This document shows positions 53,745 through 61,878 of a DNA stretch of 64,000 bases, one piece after another (position 1 is the stretch's first letter; each line of letters begins with the position of its first letter). Source of the DNA: Bartonella phoceensis (GTDB lineage Bacteria > Pseudomonadota > Alphaproteobacteria > Rhizobiales > Rhizobiaceae). The stretch covers positions 124,001 through 188,000 of the forward strand of contig NZ_CADEAD010000001.1 of NCBI RefSeq assembly GCF_902825145.1. Reading direction: 5' to 3'. The position numbers were made by a program, and so were the translations under genes. The notes under the pieces are model-generated. The model saw nothing but the letters and a program-made list of their open reading frames with translations, had not been told where the DNA came from and ran no database searches.

Positions 53745-54065
53745 CTAAGCCTTTTTTTGGGTAGGTGTTGATGGCTTGGAAGCTTTAGGTATTTTGGGTT
53801 GTTCGAGTAGAATTTCCTCGGTTGCTGATTCAGTTGATGTTTGTACGGCTTCTTGTTCTATCTGCTTAATTTGTTCAACTCCCTTGTCAGGCTTTATTTT
53901 TGTTTTAACATCAACAAAAGGTTTAGCAGCATTTGCACGCTTGAGACGTGCGTAGACTTGATGAGAAATCTCCATAAATGGATTATTGGGAGTTGAAGTT
54001 TCAAAACGAACAGTGCTTTTATTATCGCCCACAACACACATTGGCTTGGTGATGATTGCTTTCAT
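53745..54065 (-). CDS. Small phage protein, DUF7302-like
   Basis: 106 residues: a short N-terminal domain (RFETSTPNNPFMEISHQVYARLKRANAAKPFVDV), as in small proteins found among head-tail connector genes, and a low-complexity tail. It has GGAG upstream and is coupled to the Z-like gene. Function unknown. Confidence 0.6.
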   Translation of the reverse strand: MKAIITKPMCVVGDNKSTVRFETSTPNNPFMEISHQVYARLKRANAAKPFVDVKTKIKPDKGVEQIKQIEQEAVQTSTESATEEILLEQPKIPKASKPSTPTQKKA

Positions 54066-54519
54066 CTTCGCTCCTTTTGAGGCAATGAATTAATGACATC
54101 ATTAGTCACTTAATGGCGTTTGATATGTGCAAAATAGATTAGCCTGTTATTATCAATGAAAACAGTAATTTAAGCCCTTTTGAAAGCTTAAGATTTTATC
54201 AAATTTTAGGGGATATTTTTGAAATTTAGACACAATAAAACCACTACAGTAGTATCATTAAATACAATTTTTCACCTATTGTCAATAGAAAAAATATATA
54301 TTTTGTATTTTTTTTTATGTTAAAATAAAATTTTCTAAAACATTTTAGATTTTATAAATTATTAAGCAATTATTATAGAAATGATAGTTATATCCCTCTT
54401 AACTATAGCGTTTTGTTTGCCTGCTGCCTTTTGATTTTCATTAATATTTTGTAGATCATATGTAATTATACGCTTTTACAAAAAAATCTAGAGTGAGAAA
54501 TTTCTCCATATTAATTGAG
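54066..54519. other. 450-base spacer with a leftward promoter
   Basis: Leftward TTGACA (54285-54280), 17 bases, TTTAAT (54262-54257). Just beyond the expected start is a perfect palindrome ACTAC-A-GTAGT (54243-54253), operator-like. This probably drives the DUF7302-like and Z-like pair. The rest is AT-rich with no gene. Confidence 0.5.
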
Positions 54520-54915
54520 CTAAATATTAAGTTCGTGACGGGCTGCTGTTGCCAAAAAAGCAGATCTTGTTAAACCTCTCTCTTGTGCACAATTATCAAT
54601 TGCACGCAAAAGCCCTCGTTCAATTGATATATTTGTACGTACGACCTCTGAGTCATTTTCAATAAAAGGAACTTGTATTAAAAAAGCTCCTTCTGACAAA
54701 GCTTTTTTGACAGCTTTCTGTTGTATTACTTCTTCAAATTTTAAAGGAATAGGCACTGTATCCATATCTTCACAGTAAAGTTGCAAAGCCTCGGTTGCAT
54801 TTATGATAAGATTTTCTTCTTCATCAGCAGCAGAGAATAGACCTTCAAAATCAGGAAATTGAACACCAAAAGCAGAATCTTCATCTTTATGAACAAGAGC
54901 AAAAAATCTTTTCAT
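54520..54915 (-). CDS. hicB: HicB-family antitoxin
   Basis: 131 residues. The partial RNase H fold (FFALVHKDEDSAFGVQFPDFEGLFSAADEEENLIINATEALQLYCEDM) is typical HicB. The C-terminus (RTNISIERGLLRAIDNCAQERGLTRSAFLATAARHEL) is a ribbon-helix-helix DNA-binding domain. The ATG at 54915 overlaps hicA by 4 bases. Confidence 0.92.
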   Translation of the reverse strand: MKRFFALVHKDEDSAFGVQFPDFEGLFSAADEEENLIINATEALQLYCEDMDTVPIPLKFEEVIQQKAVKKALSEGAFLIQVPFIENDSEVVRTNISIERGLLRAIDNCAQERGLTRSAFLATAARHELNI

Positions 54916-55112
54916 TTTTCTTCTCCTTTTTTTAACCATCCTGCTTGTAGTGCAATAGAACGCGCTGTACCAATTGGAAGATTTTTCTTAGGATGTGGAA
55001 CAATAACAACCTTACCATCTTTTTTAAATTTATGGTGCGAACCTTTTACTTTGACAAGTTCAAAGCCATCGCGTTTTAATTTTGTAATTATCTTTCGGCT
55101 GTTTTGTTCCAT
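54912..55112 (-). CDS. hicA: HicA-family toxin
   Basis: 66-residue mRNA interferase with the dsRBD-like HicA fold. The catalytic histidine lies in KGSHHKFKK (H26/H27), followed by VVIVPHPKKNLPIGTARSIALQAGW. Complete and apparently active. Leftward operon hicA-hicB. Confidence 0.93.
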   Translation of the reverse strand: MEQNSRKIITKLKRDGFELVKVKGSHHKFKKDGKVVIVPHPKKNLPIGTARSIALQAGWLKKGEEK

Positions 55113-55128
55113 TCCCTAATCTTATAAT

Positions 55129-55144
55129 GTGTATATATTTACAC
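55129..55144 (-). promoter_or_regulatory. hicAB operator
   Basis: Inverted repeat GTGTA-TATATT-TACAC, 17 bases upstream of the hicA ATG. It lies where the promoter must be, so it is probably the HicB site. Confidence 0.55.
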
Positions 55145-55176
55145 ACTATACTTTTTCTTATTTTAAGTCAATGTTT

Positions 55177-55713
55177 TTAATGATCAAAATATTTCTGGAG
55201 AGCGTTCAGGACTATCCGCAATGAAGGTACAAGGTATGGTAATTCTTGATCTTCACTAACAAGATACTGTAGCGCAGCATAAAAATTATGCTGTCTGTAA
55301 AGGTGTTGTGTTTCTTTTATTACCTCTTGCATATTCAAAAATTGTTTTGTTGCAAATTCAACCCATTTTTTTCTAGCTGCCTCATCAGAAGATGAGGGCA
55401 TTTTATCATAAATTGCATTTGGTAAGGCTTTTGCACAGAGGTAATTATTTCTCACTTCAAGGTATTGTTGTGCTGCATCATACTGATCTTGATCAATCAC
55501 ACCTTGCAGATAAAGTCGTCCGATATAAGTACCGGAAAGCGGGTTTTTGGCGTCTTCTATGGTCAAGCCAAAGCGCTTAGCACGCATTTCTATTGCCAAT
55601 TTGTCGATGGGATCATGTGGCATTTTTGTCCGTGAGATACGACCATTTGGTTCTCTGATCCATCCATTAATCCTAGGGCGCCCACGTTTTGCATGTTTTT
55701 TTCTTTTAGCCAT
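55177..55713 (-). CDS. Hypothetical phage protein
   Basis: 178 residues, not recognised. A very basic N-terminus (MAKRKKHAKRGRPRINGWIR) resembling an AT-hook (KRGRPR) is followed by a helical region (IDKLAIEMRAKRFGLTIEDAKNPLSGTYIGRLYLQGVIDQDQYDAAQQYLEVRNNYL). The N-terminus suggests nucleic-acid binding. It lies between ssb and hicAB in the leftward early operon. Confidence 0.6.
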   Translation of the reverse strand: MAKRKKHAKRGRPRINGWIREPNGRISRTKMPHDPIDKLAIEMRAKRFGLTIEDAKNPLSGTYIGRLYLQGVIDQDQYDAAQQYLEVRNNYLCAKALPNAIYDKMPSSSDEAARKKWVEFATKQFLNMQEVIKETQHLYRQHNFYAALQYLVSEDQELPYLVPSLRIVLNALQKYFDH

Positions 55714-55723
55714 ATTTTTTCAA

Positions 55724-56170
55724 TCAGAATGGGACGCTATCATTAAGAGCTGTTCTATAATCTTGAGCACCTGAAGCAATAGCATAATTTTGAGAGGTAA
55801 TGGGTGAGGGGGGTGCAGATTGCTCTTTCTTTGCATCAAGCAAATGCAGTTCACCTTTATATTGTGACAAGACAATCTCTGTTGTGTAATGGTCATGACC
55901 GTTTTTATCTTGCCATTTACGTGTTTGTAATTTGCCTTCTATGTAAACCTTTGAACCTTTGTGTAGATATTGAAGAGCAATTTTTGCCAAATGTGGATTA
56001 AAAACCACAATGGAATGCCATTCCGTTTTATCTATTTTTTGATTAGTCTTTTTATCAGTATAGCTTTCAGAAGTCGCTATACTAAAATTGACTATTTCAG
56101 CTCCAGAAGCCATGGTTTTGCTTTCGGGGTTAGCACCGAGGCGCCCGATTAATGTCACTTTGTTTAGCAT
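55724..56170 (-). CDS. ssb: Single-stranded DNA-binding protein
   Basis: 148 residues. OB-fold residues 1-105 (LNKVTLIGRLGANPESKTMASGAEIVNFSIATSESY...TEWHSIVVFNPHLAKIALQYLHKGSKVYIEGKL). The C-terminal tip is NDSVPF, a variant of DDDIPF with less acid. Phage copy of SSB for replication and recombination. Confidence 0.95.
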   Translation of the reverse strand: MLNKVTLIGRLGANPESKTMASGAEIVNFSIATSESYTDKKTNQKIDKTEWHSIVVFNPHLAKIALQYLHKGSKVYIEGKLQTRKWQDKNGHDHYTTEIVLSQYKGELHLLDAKKEQSAPPSPITSQNYAIASGAQDYRTALNDSVPF

Positions 56171-56352
56171 GTTTTAGTTACCTTAAATTTGTATTTAAAT
56201 ATGTAAAAAATATTAGCAATAATTTTATTATTTTTCAATTATTTCAGTAAATTAATCACAATTTTTTAAAGTATTACTTTATAATTTTATTTGATAAATT
56301 ATTCATCAAGAAGACGCGTTATGTAGTTACTTCAGTCTTGTATTTAAAACTC

Positions 56353-56386
56353 TTGATATACATACATAAATGTATTAACATAAGAT
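56353..56386 (+). promoter_or_regulatory. brnTA promoter with palindromic operator, leaderless
   Basis: TTGATA (56353-56358), 17 bases, TAACAT (56376-56381), BrnT ATG 5 bases later. The spacer holds the palindrome ATACAT-AA-ATGTAT (56362-56375), a probable BrnA site. No ribosome site precedes the ATG. Confidence 0.6.
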
Positions 56387-56686
56387 ATGAAAATAAGATT
56401 TGAATGGGATGAAGCTAAAGCGAAAAGTAATCTTAGAAAACACCGTGTAAGTTTTGAAATAGCTGCACGTGTTTTTGCCGATCCATTCGCTATGGTTAAA
56501 CAAGACCGTATCGAAAACGGAGAATATCGTTGGCAAACTTTAGGGCTTGTGGATGGTTTTTTATTACTTCTTGTAGCTCATACTGTTCATGATGATAAAG
56601 ATGGCATAGAGGTCATCCGTATTATTTCAGCGCGGCGCGCTAACTTGAAAGAGAGGAAACGTTATGAAGAAGAAAATTCGTTATGA
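56387..56686 (+). CDS. brnT: BrnT-family toxin
   Basis: 99 residues with a textbook BrnT layout: FEWDEAKAKSNLRKHRVSFEIAARVFADPFA, YRWQTLGLVDGFLLLLVAHTV and IEVIRIISARRANLKERKRYEE. RelE-like ribonuclease, apparently intact. Overlaps brnA by 23 bases. Confidence 0.93.
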   Translation: MKIRFEWDEAKAKSNLRKHRVSFEIAARVFADPFAMVKQDRIENGEYRWQTLGLVDGFLLLLVAHTVHDDKDGIEVIRIISARRANLKERKRYEEENSL

Positions 56687-56969
56687 GATGGACATAGGCC
56701 ATTTATCGCCTTTAACAGATAAACAAAGGGTCGAAATTGATGAACTAGCGGCAATGCCAGACAGTGCAATTGATCATAGTGATATTCCAACGTTAGATGA
56801 TGCATTCTGGAAAAACGCTGTTCGCAATCCATTCTATAAACCAACGAAAACTGTCACAACAGTGCGTGTAGATTCAGACGTACTAGCATGGCTTAAGAGT
56901 CAAGGAAAAGGCTACCAGACGCGGATTAACGCCATTTTACGTGATGCTATGCTTCGTTCAATGCGTTGA
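56664..56969 (+). CDS. brnA: BrnA-family antitoxin
   Basis: 101 residues. The N-terminal region wraps the toxin (LTDKQRVEIDELAAMPDSAIDHSDIPTLDDAFWKNAVRNPFYKPTK). The C-terminal DNA-binding part is TVRVDSDVLAWLKSQGKGYQTRINAILRDAML. GAGAGGAAAC precedes the ATG inside brnT. Confidence 0.92.
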   Translation: MKKKIRYEMDIGHLSPLTDKQRVEIDELAAMPDSAIDHSDIPTLDDAFWKNAVRNPFYKPTKTVTTVRVDSDVLAWLKSQGKGYQTRINAILRDAMLRSMR

Positions 56970-57012
56970 TCACTCCCTTCGCTAAAAAGCAAGGAAGGGT
57001 TTGCTTCTTTGG

Positions 57013-57468
57013 TTAAGGCTTTATAGTTTGTTTGCTTCTTTTGTATCTACTCAATTGAATATCAAGCGCTTTTTCTAATTCTCTATCTATATCGTAAACT
57101 TGTGAATAACACTTCTCACCATCATCTGTAATCTCACAAATCAGTGTATCTTGACCACGCCTTGCTCTCTTCTTATTTGCACTGTCTATCAACGCTTCAT
57201 AACTCAATACGCTTTTAGGAACAGCACCCCCATAAACCCATGCTTTTACTTGCGCTTTGGTGCTAAAATCTGCCTTTTTGGGTATGGTGTAATACTGACC
57301 ACCGTCAAACTTTTCACACTCTCTTGTGCCGTCTTCATATTCGTAGAGGTTGTAAAAATACTCTGCCGCTCCGTCTCCCCAAGGAACATACCCAACAGCC
57401 GTTGCGATAAACTTTTTTTGCATTGGTTTTTTACGTTGTGTTAAGAACAGTTGTTTTAAAATTTCCAT
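57013..57468 (-). CDS. Hypothetical phage early protein
   Basis: 151 residues, not recognised. Features: YVPWGDGAAEYFYNLYEYEDGTRECEKFDGGQYYTIPKKADF and a C-terminal helix ending SRYKRSKQTIKP. An ATG at 57423 would give 136 residues; neither start has a clear ribosome site. Leftward, between the DUF1376-type genes and ssb. Confidence 0.55.
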   Translation of the reverse strand: MEILKQLFLTQRKKPMQKKFIATAVGYVPWGDGAAEYFYNLYEYEDGTRECEKFDGGQYYTIPKKADFSTKAQVKAWVYGGAVPKSVLSYEALIDSANKKRARRGQDTLICEITDDGEKCYSQVYDIDRELEKALDIQLSRYKRSKQTIKP

Positions 57469-57633
57469 GTTTTAATTCTATTTTTTTTACCGATAAGTCA
57501 ATTTACCTCAAATTTAATCGTACAGAGCGTTTTATATTACGGTGGTTTTTAATCATAAAATCTTTAAATCGCTTTGTACGGTACCTTTTTATCGATTTAA
57601 ATGCATATCTAATCACAAAGCTATCAGCACTTT

Positions 57634-58242
57634 TCACTGAAAAGGATTTAAATCAATCTTCGGTTTTTCAAGCATTTGCATCAGTTTATCCCATTTTTCA
57701 GCAGAAACAGGCTCTCCTTTCGGCTTAATCTCTGGTCTATCGAGTGAGGTAAATATCCCTTTAACAGTAGTTCGAATATCGTCTTCAAGCTTTTCACAGT
57801 AAAGCAGAAGATCAGCAGAAGCGGGTATAAATGTTGTTGACAAGCCTTCTGCTTTACCCTTCATCACATCCCTTGTTGCGGTTTTGATTGCCCAACGGCT
57901 TAAACCATCGAGAGAAAAAAGATAAGCAACAGCTGTGGCTTTTTCATCTTCTCCAGGTTGGCTTTTAAGTCCACCAGAAAGCGTGAGAAACATAGCTTTT
58001 ATTTCTTCCTCAGAAGCTTTTTCATCAAGCATTTGCAAAGCTTCATGACCCAACGAAATAATTCTCTTCGCTTCTGCAGGTGATGGCTTTTTGCCCGGTA
58101 GCCAATGGAATGGAGGGTTTTGCATCATCCTCGAACAAAAATTTGTACGGACTGTCTGCATTTTTGAAATCGGACATGTGTTGTGTAATTCTATAGGCAC
58201 GACCGCGCTGTTGTCCTGTTTGGGAATTGGTTTGTGTTCCAT
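57634..58242 (-). CDS. Hypothetical phage protein of the replication region
   Basis: 202 residues with no known family. Helical, with PSPAEAKRIISLGHEALQMLDEKASEEEIKAMFLTLSGGLKSQPGEDEKATAVAYLFSLDGLSRWAIKTATRDVMKGKAE. The GGAGA site before the ATG at 58242 is good. Its first 200 bases overlap the 3' end of the DUF1376-type gene in another frame. Confidence 0.6.
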   Translation of the reverse strand: MEHKPIPKQDNSAVVPIELHNTCPISKMQTVRTNFCSRMMQNPPFHWLPGKKPSPAEAKRIISLGHEALQMLDEKASEEEIKAMFLTLSGGLKSQPGEDEKATAVAYLFSLDGLSRWAIKTATRDVMKGKAEGLSTTFIPASADLLLYCEKLEDDIRTTVKGIFTSLDRPEIKPKGEPVSAEKWDKLMQMLEKPKIDLNPFQ

Positions 58243-59077
58243 AATTTTCTCCTTGTTTGTAATCCTTTGCATTTCTTACCCAATTGCGCCATGTTGCTTG
58301 CCAATCACGCTTGCTAGCGTCTTTACCTGCCTTGGCATTCCAAAAATCTCTAAATTTTGCGATTTCAACTTTGATACGCTCTGGAGGCAAGCCCTCGTTG
58401 ATTGCAAAATCGTAATCGGGTTCAAAATCCGCAGGCAATCGACAGCCTCTATCAGCTTTAACCCGCTTGGCTTTCTTAGGAACGCTTGCTTGCTCGTGAA
58501 TGAGAGGTTGGTTTTCTGATGATGTTGCTTTTTGATCTGATTGGCTTTCAATCGCATCAGCCTCGAGTGGCTCTTCAATCAAATCCGTTGTTTCTAAATC
58601 TTCAAATTCGATTTCTTTTTTTGATAATACGATAGTATTATTTTTTTTATATATATTTGTATTGTTTGTTATGGCATCACAAGCATCATGCTTAGCATCA
58701 TGCTTAATATTACAAGCATCTTTTGTATTTTTATCCCATCTTGCCTTTGCTGCCTTCTGTGCTCTCTCTGAAAACTTATTCAAATTCTCATTAGAGTTGT
58801 TAAGTTCCTCTTCAACTTGTAAACTCCACAAACGACCGTCTTCTAAACGTATCAGTCTCTCATCACTCAATAAAAAGTCTAGCGCTTTATTAAAAGCTTT
58901 TACTGAGCAACCAGAAATGCGTGCTAATATAGAGGCATTCTCAAGAATTGGCTGTCTCTTCTTATACATAAGCAATGTCAACATCATATAAGTCGATATT
59001 TGATGAGACGTCATTCCACTCGCTTCAGATACCCAATCAGAAGGAAAACAACGAACCCAAGCTAACTTAGTTGACAT
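58043..59077 (-). CDS. DUF1376-type replication protein
   Basis: 344 residues. The N-terminal domain (LAWVRCFPSDWVSEASGMTSHQISTYMMLTLLMYKKRQPIL...LLSDERLIRLEDGRLWS) is a winged-helix-like DUF1376 module. A low-complexity linker follows, then a DnaT/primosome-like segment (LPADFEPDYDFAINEGLPPERIKVEIAKFRDFWNAKAGKDASKRDWQATWRNWVRNA) near 218-275. Probably loads the host helicase at the phage origin. The last 67 codons overlap the next gene. Confidence 0.8.
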   Translation of the reverse strand: MSTKLAWVRCFPSDWVSEASGMTSHQISTYMMLTLLMYKKRQPILENASILARISGCSVKAFNKALDFLLSDERLIRLEDGRLWSLQVEEELNNSNENLNKFSERAQKAAKARWDKNTKDACNIKHDAKHDACDAITNNTNIYKKNNTIVLSKKEIEFEDLETTDLIEEPLEADAIESQSDQKATSSENQPLIHEQASVPKKAKRVKADRGCRLPADFEPDYDFAINEGLPPERIKVEIAKFRDFWNAKAGKDASKRDWQATWRNWVRNAKDYKQGENYGTQTNSQTGQQRGRAYRITQHMSDFKNADSPYKFLFEDDAKPSIPLATGQKAITCRSEENYFVGS

Positions 59078-59420
59078 ACTTCACCTCCCTTTCTTCATTA
59101 TTATTGCAAGTGAAATTATCTAACTCTTCTTCACTGAGACTGTTGAGTTCCTCTTCAACTTGTAAACTCCACAAGCGACCATCTTCTAAACAAATGATAT
59201 GTCCAGTTTCCAATAAAAGATCTAATGCTTTCTGAAATCTTTTAATTGAACACCCAGCTAATAAAGATAACACTCGAAAATTATTCGTAAGCGGTTCACC
59301 AGTGCGAAGCATCTGAAATCGCAACTTCACATATATAAAACCTTCAAAAGGAGGCAAATGTGCAAGATCAAGTAGCCACTTGTCTGCAAAAAGCCGCGTC
59401 CATGGTAACTTAGTTGACAT
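59067..59420 (-). CDS. DUF1376-type N-terminal module, short paralogue
   Basis: 117 residues: LPWTRLFADKWLLDLAHLPPFEGFIYVKLRFQML...LLETGHIICLEDGRLWSLQVEEELN. It corresponds only to the first third of the neighbouring 344-residue protein, without the primosome-like domain. Overlaps both neighbours by about 11 bases, so all three are translated together. Confidence 0.7.
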   Translation of the reverse strand: MSTKLPWTRLFADKWLLDLAHLPPFEGFIYVKLRFQMLRTGEPLTNNFRVLSLLAGCSIKRFQKALDLLLETGHIICLEDGRLWSLQVEEELNSLSEEELDNFTCNNNEEREVKYVN

Positions 59421-59778
59421 GCATTGCCTCCCCTCTTTTCTTACTCCACCTTGCTATTGCTGCTTTATGCGCTCTTTCTGAAAATTGACTAATGCTATAA
59501 TCAAAGGCTCGTGAATTATGCCATAAACGACCATTCTCTAATTGCGTGATATGACCTGTGCTGATTAAAGTCTCTAATGTCTTTTGAAACGTTCTTAATG
59601 AACACCCACACCAACTCGATAAATAAGACGCATTATTGATAAGAGGCGCTTTTCTATCATTCATTAGCAACATAAGTGTTGTATAAACAGCCTTCTCGGT
59701 CGCTCTTAATCCCATAAGATCTTTTAAAAAATGATCTGTACTAAATTTTACAAACGCTACTTTATTACTGGACATCAT
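59410..59778 (-). CDS. DUF1376-type N-terminal module, second short paralogue
   Basis: 122 residues: VAFVKFSTDHFLKDLMGLRATEKAVYTTLMLLMNDRKAPL, LISTGHITQLENGRLWHNS and FSERAHKAAIARWSKKRG. The latter motif also occurs in the 344-residue paralogue, so the three genes arose by duplication. Overlaps the RuvC-like gene by 14 bases. Confidence 0.7.
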   Translation of the reverse strand: MMSSNKVAFVKFSTDHFLKDLMGLRATEKAVYTTLMLLMNDRKAPLINNASYLSSWCGCSLRTFQKTLETLISTGHITQLENGRLWHNSRAFDYSISQFSERAHKAAIARWSKKRGEAMHVN

Positions 59779-60250
59779 TGGAGATCTCCCTCTCTTTAAC
59801 TAAATATAAAATGGCTAAAGCATCCGCTTCATTATCATCACAAGGCGCGTGACCTTTTGCACACATTGCCTTAATCATTTCTTCTTTTGACGCATTCCCT
59901 TTGCCTGTCATTGCTTTTTTAATCGTACCAACGGGAATGCCTTCATACGGTATCTGATGATGTTCACACCAAGCTGTTAATGTTGCTAGAAAGCCCCCAT
60001 AAACATGAGAAGCGTCTGTACCCACATGCCGGCGTACCTCTTCAAAATACACCGCATCAATTTCATCAACAGATCTCTTTAGTTCAGAAAGCCATTTCTT
60101 AAAGCGCAGATAACGCATCCCCCCGCCTTCAAAACGGCGTGATTGAAAATGTTCTGTATCACTTGTGATAAAACCATCTGCATCACGAAGCGCCCAGCCA
60201 GTCTTAGTCCCTAGATCAAGACAGAGAATGGTTTGTGCTTTAGTGATCAT
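59765..60250 (-). CDS. RuvC-like Holliday junction endonuclease
   Basis: 161 residues with an RNase H-like fold. Acidic catalytic residues: D12 in LCLDLGTKTGWA, E70/E71 in YFEEVRRH, and the C-terminal cluster DDNEADA at 138-144. Resembles phage RuvC-like resolvases. Likely resolves recombination or replication intermediates before packaging. Leads the leftward replication operon. Confidence 0.85.
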   Translation of the reverse strand: MITKAQTILCLDLGTKTGWALRDADGFITSDTEHFQSRRFEGGGMRYLRFKKWLSELKRSVDEIDAVYFEEVRRHVGTDASHVYGGFLATLTAWCEHHQIPYEGIPVGTIKKAMTGKGNASKEEMIKAMCAKGHAPCDDNEADALAILYLVKEREISNDVQ

Positions 60251-60382
60251 AATCCCCCCCCCCTTAAGGTTCTACGTATTTATATCTGTGCTATGATAGA
60301 GCGTGTTGTGATTGCCGGTCTTGCAAAAATGTTTGTGAAAAAGTATCCTCCCGACGATTCTAAAGAATTGGGGGGAGTTATG

Positions 60383-61159
60383 ATGCAAGAATGGATAAAG
60401 ATATTTCTTACAGGTTTTCTGTCATTTATCGGATCACTTTCAGTAGCGCTTATTTTAAGAAATAAAGACCGTAAAGAAGCAGCCAAAATCCGCAAAGATG
60501 ATTTAGAAAAAGCTGCAAAAGAACGAGAAGAAGATAGAGAATGGGTAAGCAAGCAATTTGCAGAAAGCCAAGAACAGACGACAGCCCTTAAAGAGCAAGC
60601 AATATCGACAAAAGATCTCGCCAAATGGTCAGAAGAACATATTAAAATTTTGTTAGATAACAAAAGAGTACAGGATTTAGGACCGCCACTTTCCATATAT
60701 GCAACTGGACCGCATCTTCCAACAAAGGACAAGTGGACGCTTCTTTTCTTAAAGGTAGAAAATAATGCACAAACTGTCATCCATATTTTAAATATAAAGC
60801 TAAAAGATGGTTCTCGCTTTATTCTTGGATATGGCATCATATACAAACCTGAAGAAAAATGGTGGCAAATGCAATCAAAATATGTTAATCCTGATGCCAG
60901 ACCAACGTCACACACAATATCATCCGGATACTGTGAGAAAGCAAAGAATTTTCGAACGGGACAAGAAATCGATGTTAATATTTCTGTAGCTCCCTCAGAA
61001 GGCAAACCTTCGATAATCCTTATTTTTGTAGCAGCACGTGAAGAAGATATAAAAGACCAAGTTACTTTAATCATTACCCATACATCCCCACTACAACCAG
61101 AAACAAAAATGACTGTAACGACACAAACCGACCTCATAGACTTTAAAAAATTGGATTAA
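60383..61159 (+). CDS. Membrane-anchored protein, phage cargo
   Basis: 259 residues. An N-terminal membrane segment (WIKIFLTGFLSFIGSLSVALIL), a basic coiled coil (RKEAAKIRKDDLEKAAKEREEDREWVSKQFAESQ) and a soluble C-terminal domain of about 150 residues with beta-strand character (WTLLFLKVENNAQTVIHILNIKLKDGSRFILGYGI). Not a recognised family. GGAG lies 5 bases before the ATG at 60383; an ATG at 60380 is adjacent. Rightward, against the operon on both sides, like other cargo genes here. Confidence 0.65.
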   Translation: MQEWIKIFLTGFLSFIGSLSVALILRNKDRKEAAKIRKDDLEKAAKEREEDREWVSKQFAESQEQTTALKEQAISTKDLAKWSEEHIKILLDNKRVQDLGPPLSIYATGPHLPTKDKWTLLFLKVENNAQTVIHILNIKLKDGSRFILGYGIIYKPEEKWWQMQSKYVNPDARPTSHTISSGYCEKAKNFRTGQEIDVNISVAPSEGKPSIILIFVAAREEDIKDQVTLIITHTSPLQPETKMTVTTQTDLIDFKKLD

Positions 61160-61178
61160 CTCCCTTAGGCAAATATTT

Positions 61179-61595
61179 TTATGCTAAGTCTATTAATTCG
61201 ATTTCTTCTTCTCTTTTTTCGATGAGTTTATCCCTTAAGATATCAAGCTTACTTTTGACTGAGACCATGAATAAGATCAGCCCATTTAAGCGATAAAAAG
61301 ATGACAACTCTTGAGAAAAATAATTATCAAACCAAGCCGTAAAAGCTTGTGTAAACACAGATGAAAACCATTGATTAAAGTCATCGTACGGCAATAACGG
61401 AAAATAATTTCTATCATCACGCACAAAAATACTATGCAGCGTACAGACAAGAGAACCTTTTGATGAGGGATCTATGCTTATTTCATATGTATTATGAGGC
61501 GAGCGGACACCACAATATATGTCTTTCTGTCCAATCTTATTAACAAGATCAATCAACTGGACTTTGCTTATAGTGATCTGTGGGACATCTATCAT
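61179..61595 (-). CDS. Hypothetical phage early protein
   Basis: 138 residues, not recognised. Features: VPQITISKVQLIDLVNKIGQKDIYCGVRSPHNTYEISIDP, an aromatic-rich middle (FNQWFSSVFTQAFTAWFDNYF), and an acidic end. The start at 61595 (GAGGA upstream) is preferred. It follows the Cro-like gene by 16 bases. Confidence 0.6.
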   Translation of the reverse strand: MIDVPQITISKVQLIDLVNKIGQKDIYCGVRSPHNTYEISIDPSSKGSLVCTLHSIFVRDDRNYFPLLPYDDFNQWFSSVFTQAFTAWFDNYFSQELSSFYRLNGLILFMVSVKSKLDILRDKLIEKREEEIELIDLA

Positions 61596-61611
61596 CTCTG
61601 ATCTTTCCTCT

Positions 61612-61866
61612 TTAAGAGTGTGTATGGGGCTGTGGGTGTTTATTATTATCTGTAGAAGCAGCAATAAAAGCAGGCATAGAACTGTTCTTTAATTGTTGTA
61701 GTTTCAGATAACTTTTTAATGATAATCCTTTGCCTTGTTCCCAACGACAAACAGAAGCTTGCTTAACGCCTAAAAGGTCTGCTAATTCCTTTTGTGTTAG
61801 AGATAAACACTTTCGGATAGATTTAATCTTTAATTTTTCCTCTGTGCCCATTTGAATTGAATCCAT
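61612..61866 (-). CDS. Cro-like HTH regulator
   Basis: 84 residues, mostly one XRE-type helix-turn-helix (IKSIRKCLSLTQKELADLLGVKQASVCRWEQGKGLSL). It is divergent from the S24 repressor gene across a spacer with a shared operator, the usual cro/cI layout. The ATG at 61866 is used; the frame extends up to a TTG at 61887. Confidence 0.8.
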   Translation of the reverse strand: MDSIQMGTEEKLKIKSIRKCLSLTQKELADLLGVKQASVCRWEQGKGLSLKSYLKLQQLKNSSMPAFIAASTDNNKHPQPHTHS

Positions 61867-61878
61867 TATCTTTAACCA

